Below are positions 63,252-64,000 of a stretch of DNA of 64,000 nt, piece by piece. Under the pieces are notes generated by a model. The model made no database searches. It was not told the origin of the DNA and saw nothing but the letters and a program-made list of their open reading frames with translations. The stretch lies in contig JAFLTC010000008.1 of the NCBI GenBank assembly GCA_022510615.1, positions 1 through 64,000 of the forward strand, written 5' to 3'. Positions within the stretch are counted from its first letter, which is position 1; each line of letters starts with the position of its first letter. Made by a program: the position numbers and the translations under genes. The stretch is from Lachnospiraceae bacterium (GTDB lineage Bacteria; Bacillota; Clostridia; Lachnospirales; Lachnospiraceae).

Positions 63252-64000
63252 TTACAAGAAAATATACTTACAAATAAACAGCACCGCCAGCACATACATC
63301 AACGGTGTAATTTTTTTGCTCTTTCCGCAAACCAGATTAATCACTACATAAGAGATAACACCGATTGCGATACCTTCAGAAATACTATACATCAACGGCA
63401 TAGCCAAAAGGCAAAGATAAGCCGGAACCGCTTCTGTCAAATCGTTGAAATCCACATCGATAATAGAAGATATCATCAGGAATCCAACAAAAATCAGAGC
63501 CGGTGCAGTGGCAAATCCCGGAATCGCACAAAAGATTGGCGAGAAGAAAATGGCCAGCAAAAACAGGATACCCGTCACAACCGAAGACAATCCGGTCCGT
63601 CCACCGGCAGCTGCACCGGAGGAAGATTCAACATAAGTTGTGGTAGTGGAGGTACCAAGAACAGCACCTGCAGAAGTGGCAATGGCATCTGCCAGTAATG
63701 CCTGCTTAATACGTGGAAGTCTGCCTTTTTCATCTAACATATCTGCTTTCGTTGCCACACCAATCAGTGTTCCCAATGTATCAAACATATCAACAAACAG
63801 GAAAGCAAGAAGAATGACAATAAAGTTTACAACACTGACACCGGAAAAGTCGGCAGTAAAGCACTGTCCAAAGGTTTTTCCTAAATCTGTCAGATCAACA
63901 AATCCCCATGCCGGATACAGGGAATAAAATCCGGTTTCCGCATTCGGAACGTAAACACCGACAGCCTGCATAATCATACCAAGAATCCATGTGATAAGGA
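63252..64000 (-). CDS. NCS2 family (AzgA-type) nucleobase permease, truncated by window edge
   Basis: FVDMFDTLGTLIGVATKADMLDEKGRLPRIKQALLADAIATSAGAVLGTSTTTTYVESSSGAAAGGRTG; frame remains open to 64000. Confidence 0.92.
   Translation of the reverse strand, partial: LITWILGMIMQAVGVYVPNAETGFYSLYPAWGFVDLTDLGKTFGQCFTADFSGVSVVNFIVILLAFLFVDMFDTLGTLIGVATKADMLDEKGRLPRIKQALLADAIATSAGAVLGTSTTTTYVESSSGAAAGGRTGLSSVVTGILFLLAIFFSPIFCAIPGFATAPALIFVGFLMISSIIDVDFNDLTEAVPAYLCLLAMPLMYSISEGIAIGVISYVVINLVCGKSKKITPLMYVLAVLFICKYIFL

Overview
This 64 kb window looks like a low-to-mid GC Firmicutes chromosome, probably Lachnospiraceae-like; that assignment is inferred from gene content and no search was run. Most of it is ordinary chromosomal genes on the minus strand: tRNA-Ser, tsaD/rnz/tsaB/tsaE, tex, potABCD, luxS, leuS, eno, and a CIRCE-controlled hrcA-grpE-dnaK-dnaJ operon. 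Accessory parts are (i) a surface-polymer block with three tandem GT2+TagF-like fusion proteins plus a TagF-only paralogue next to luxS, (ii) a xylan/glucuronate block (multidomain GH8, GH115, uxaC), a convergent GH3/GH31 pair and a GH13 gene, (iii) a GtrB-like/YfhO-like pair and an orphan polytopic membrane protein, (iv) an orphan FliK-like protein and a small Cys/HExxH protein. I found no CRISPR array, transposase, prophage or recognisable defence system. The least explained signals are non-coding: a covarying-looking hairpin/14-bp tandem-repeat element inside the dnaK-dnaJ gap, a ~200 bp inverted repeat that duplicates the 3' end of potD, two dispersed hairpin repeat families, a hairpin array downstream of the FliK-like gene, and hairpins that enclose the Shine-Dalgarno of eno and of a secreted-protein gene. 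None of these is shown to be functional; all are reported as sequence observations needing comparative or experimental checks.
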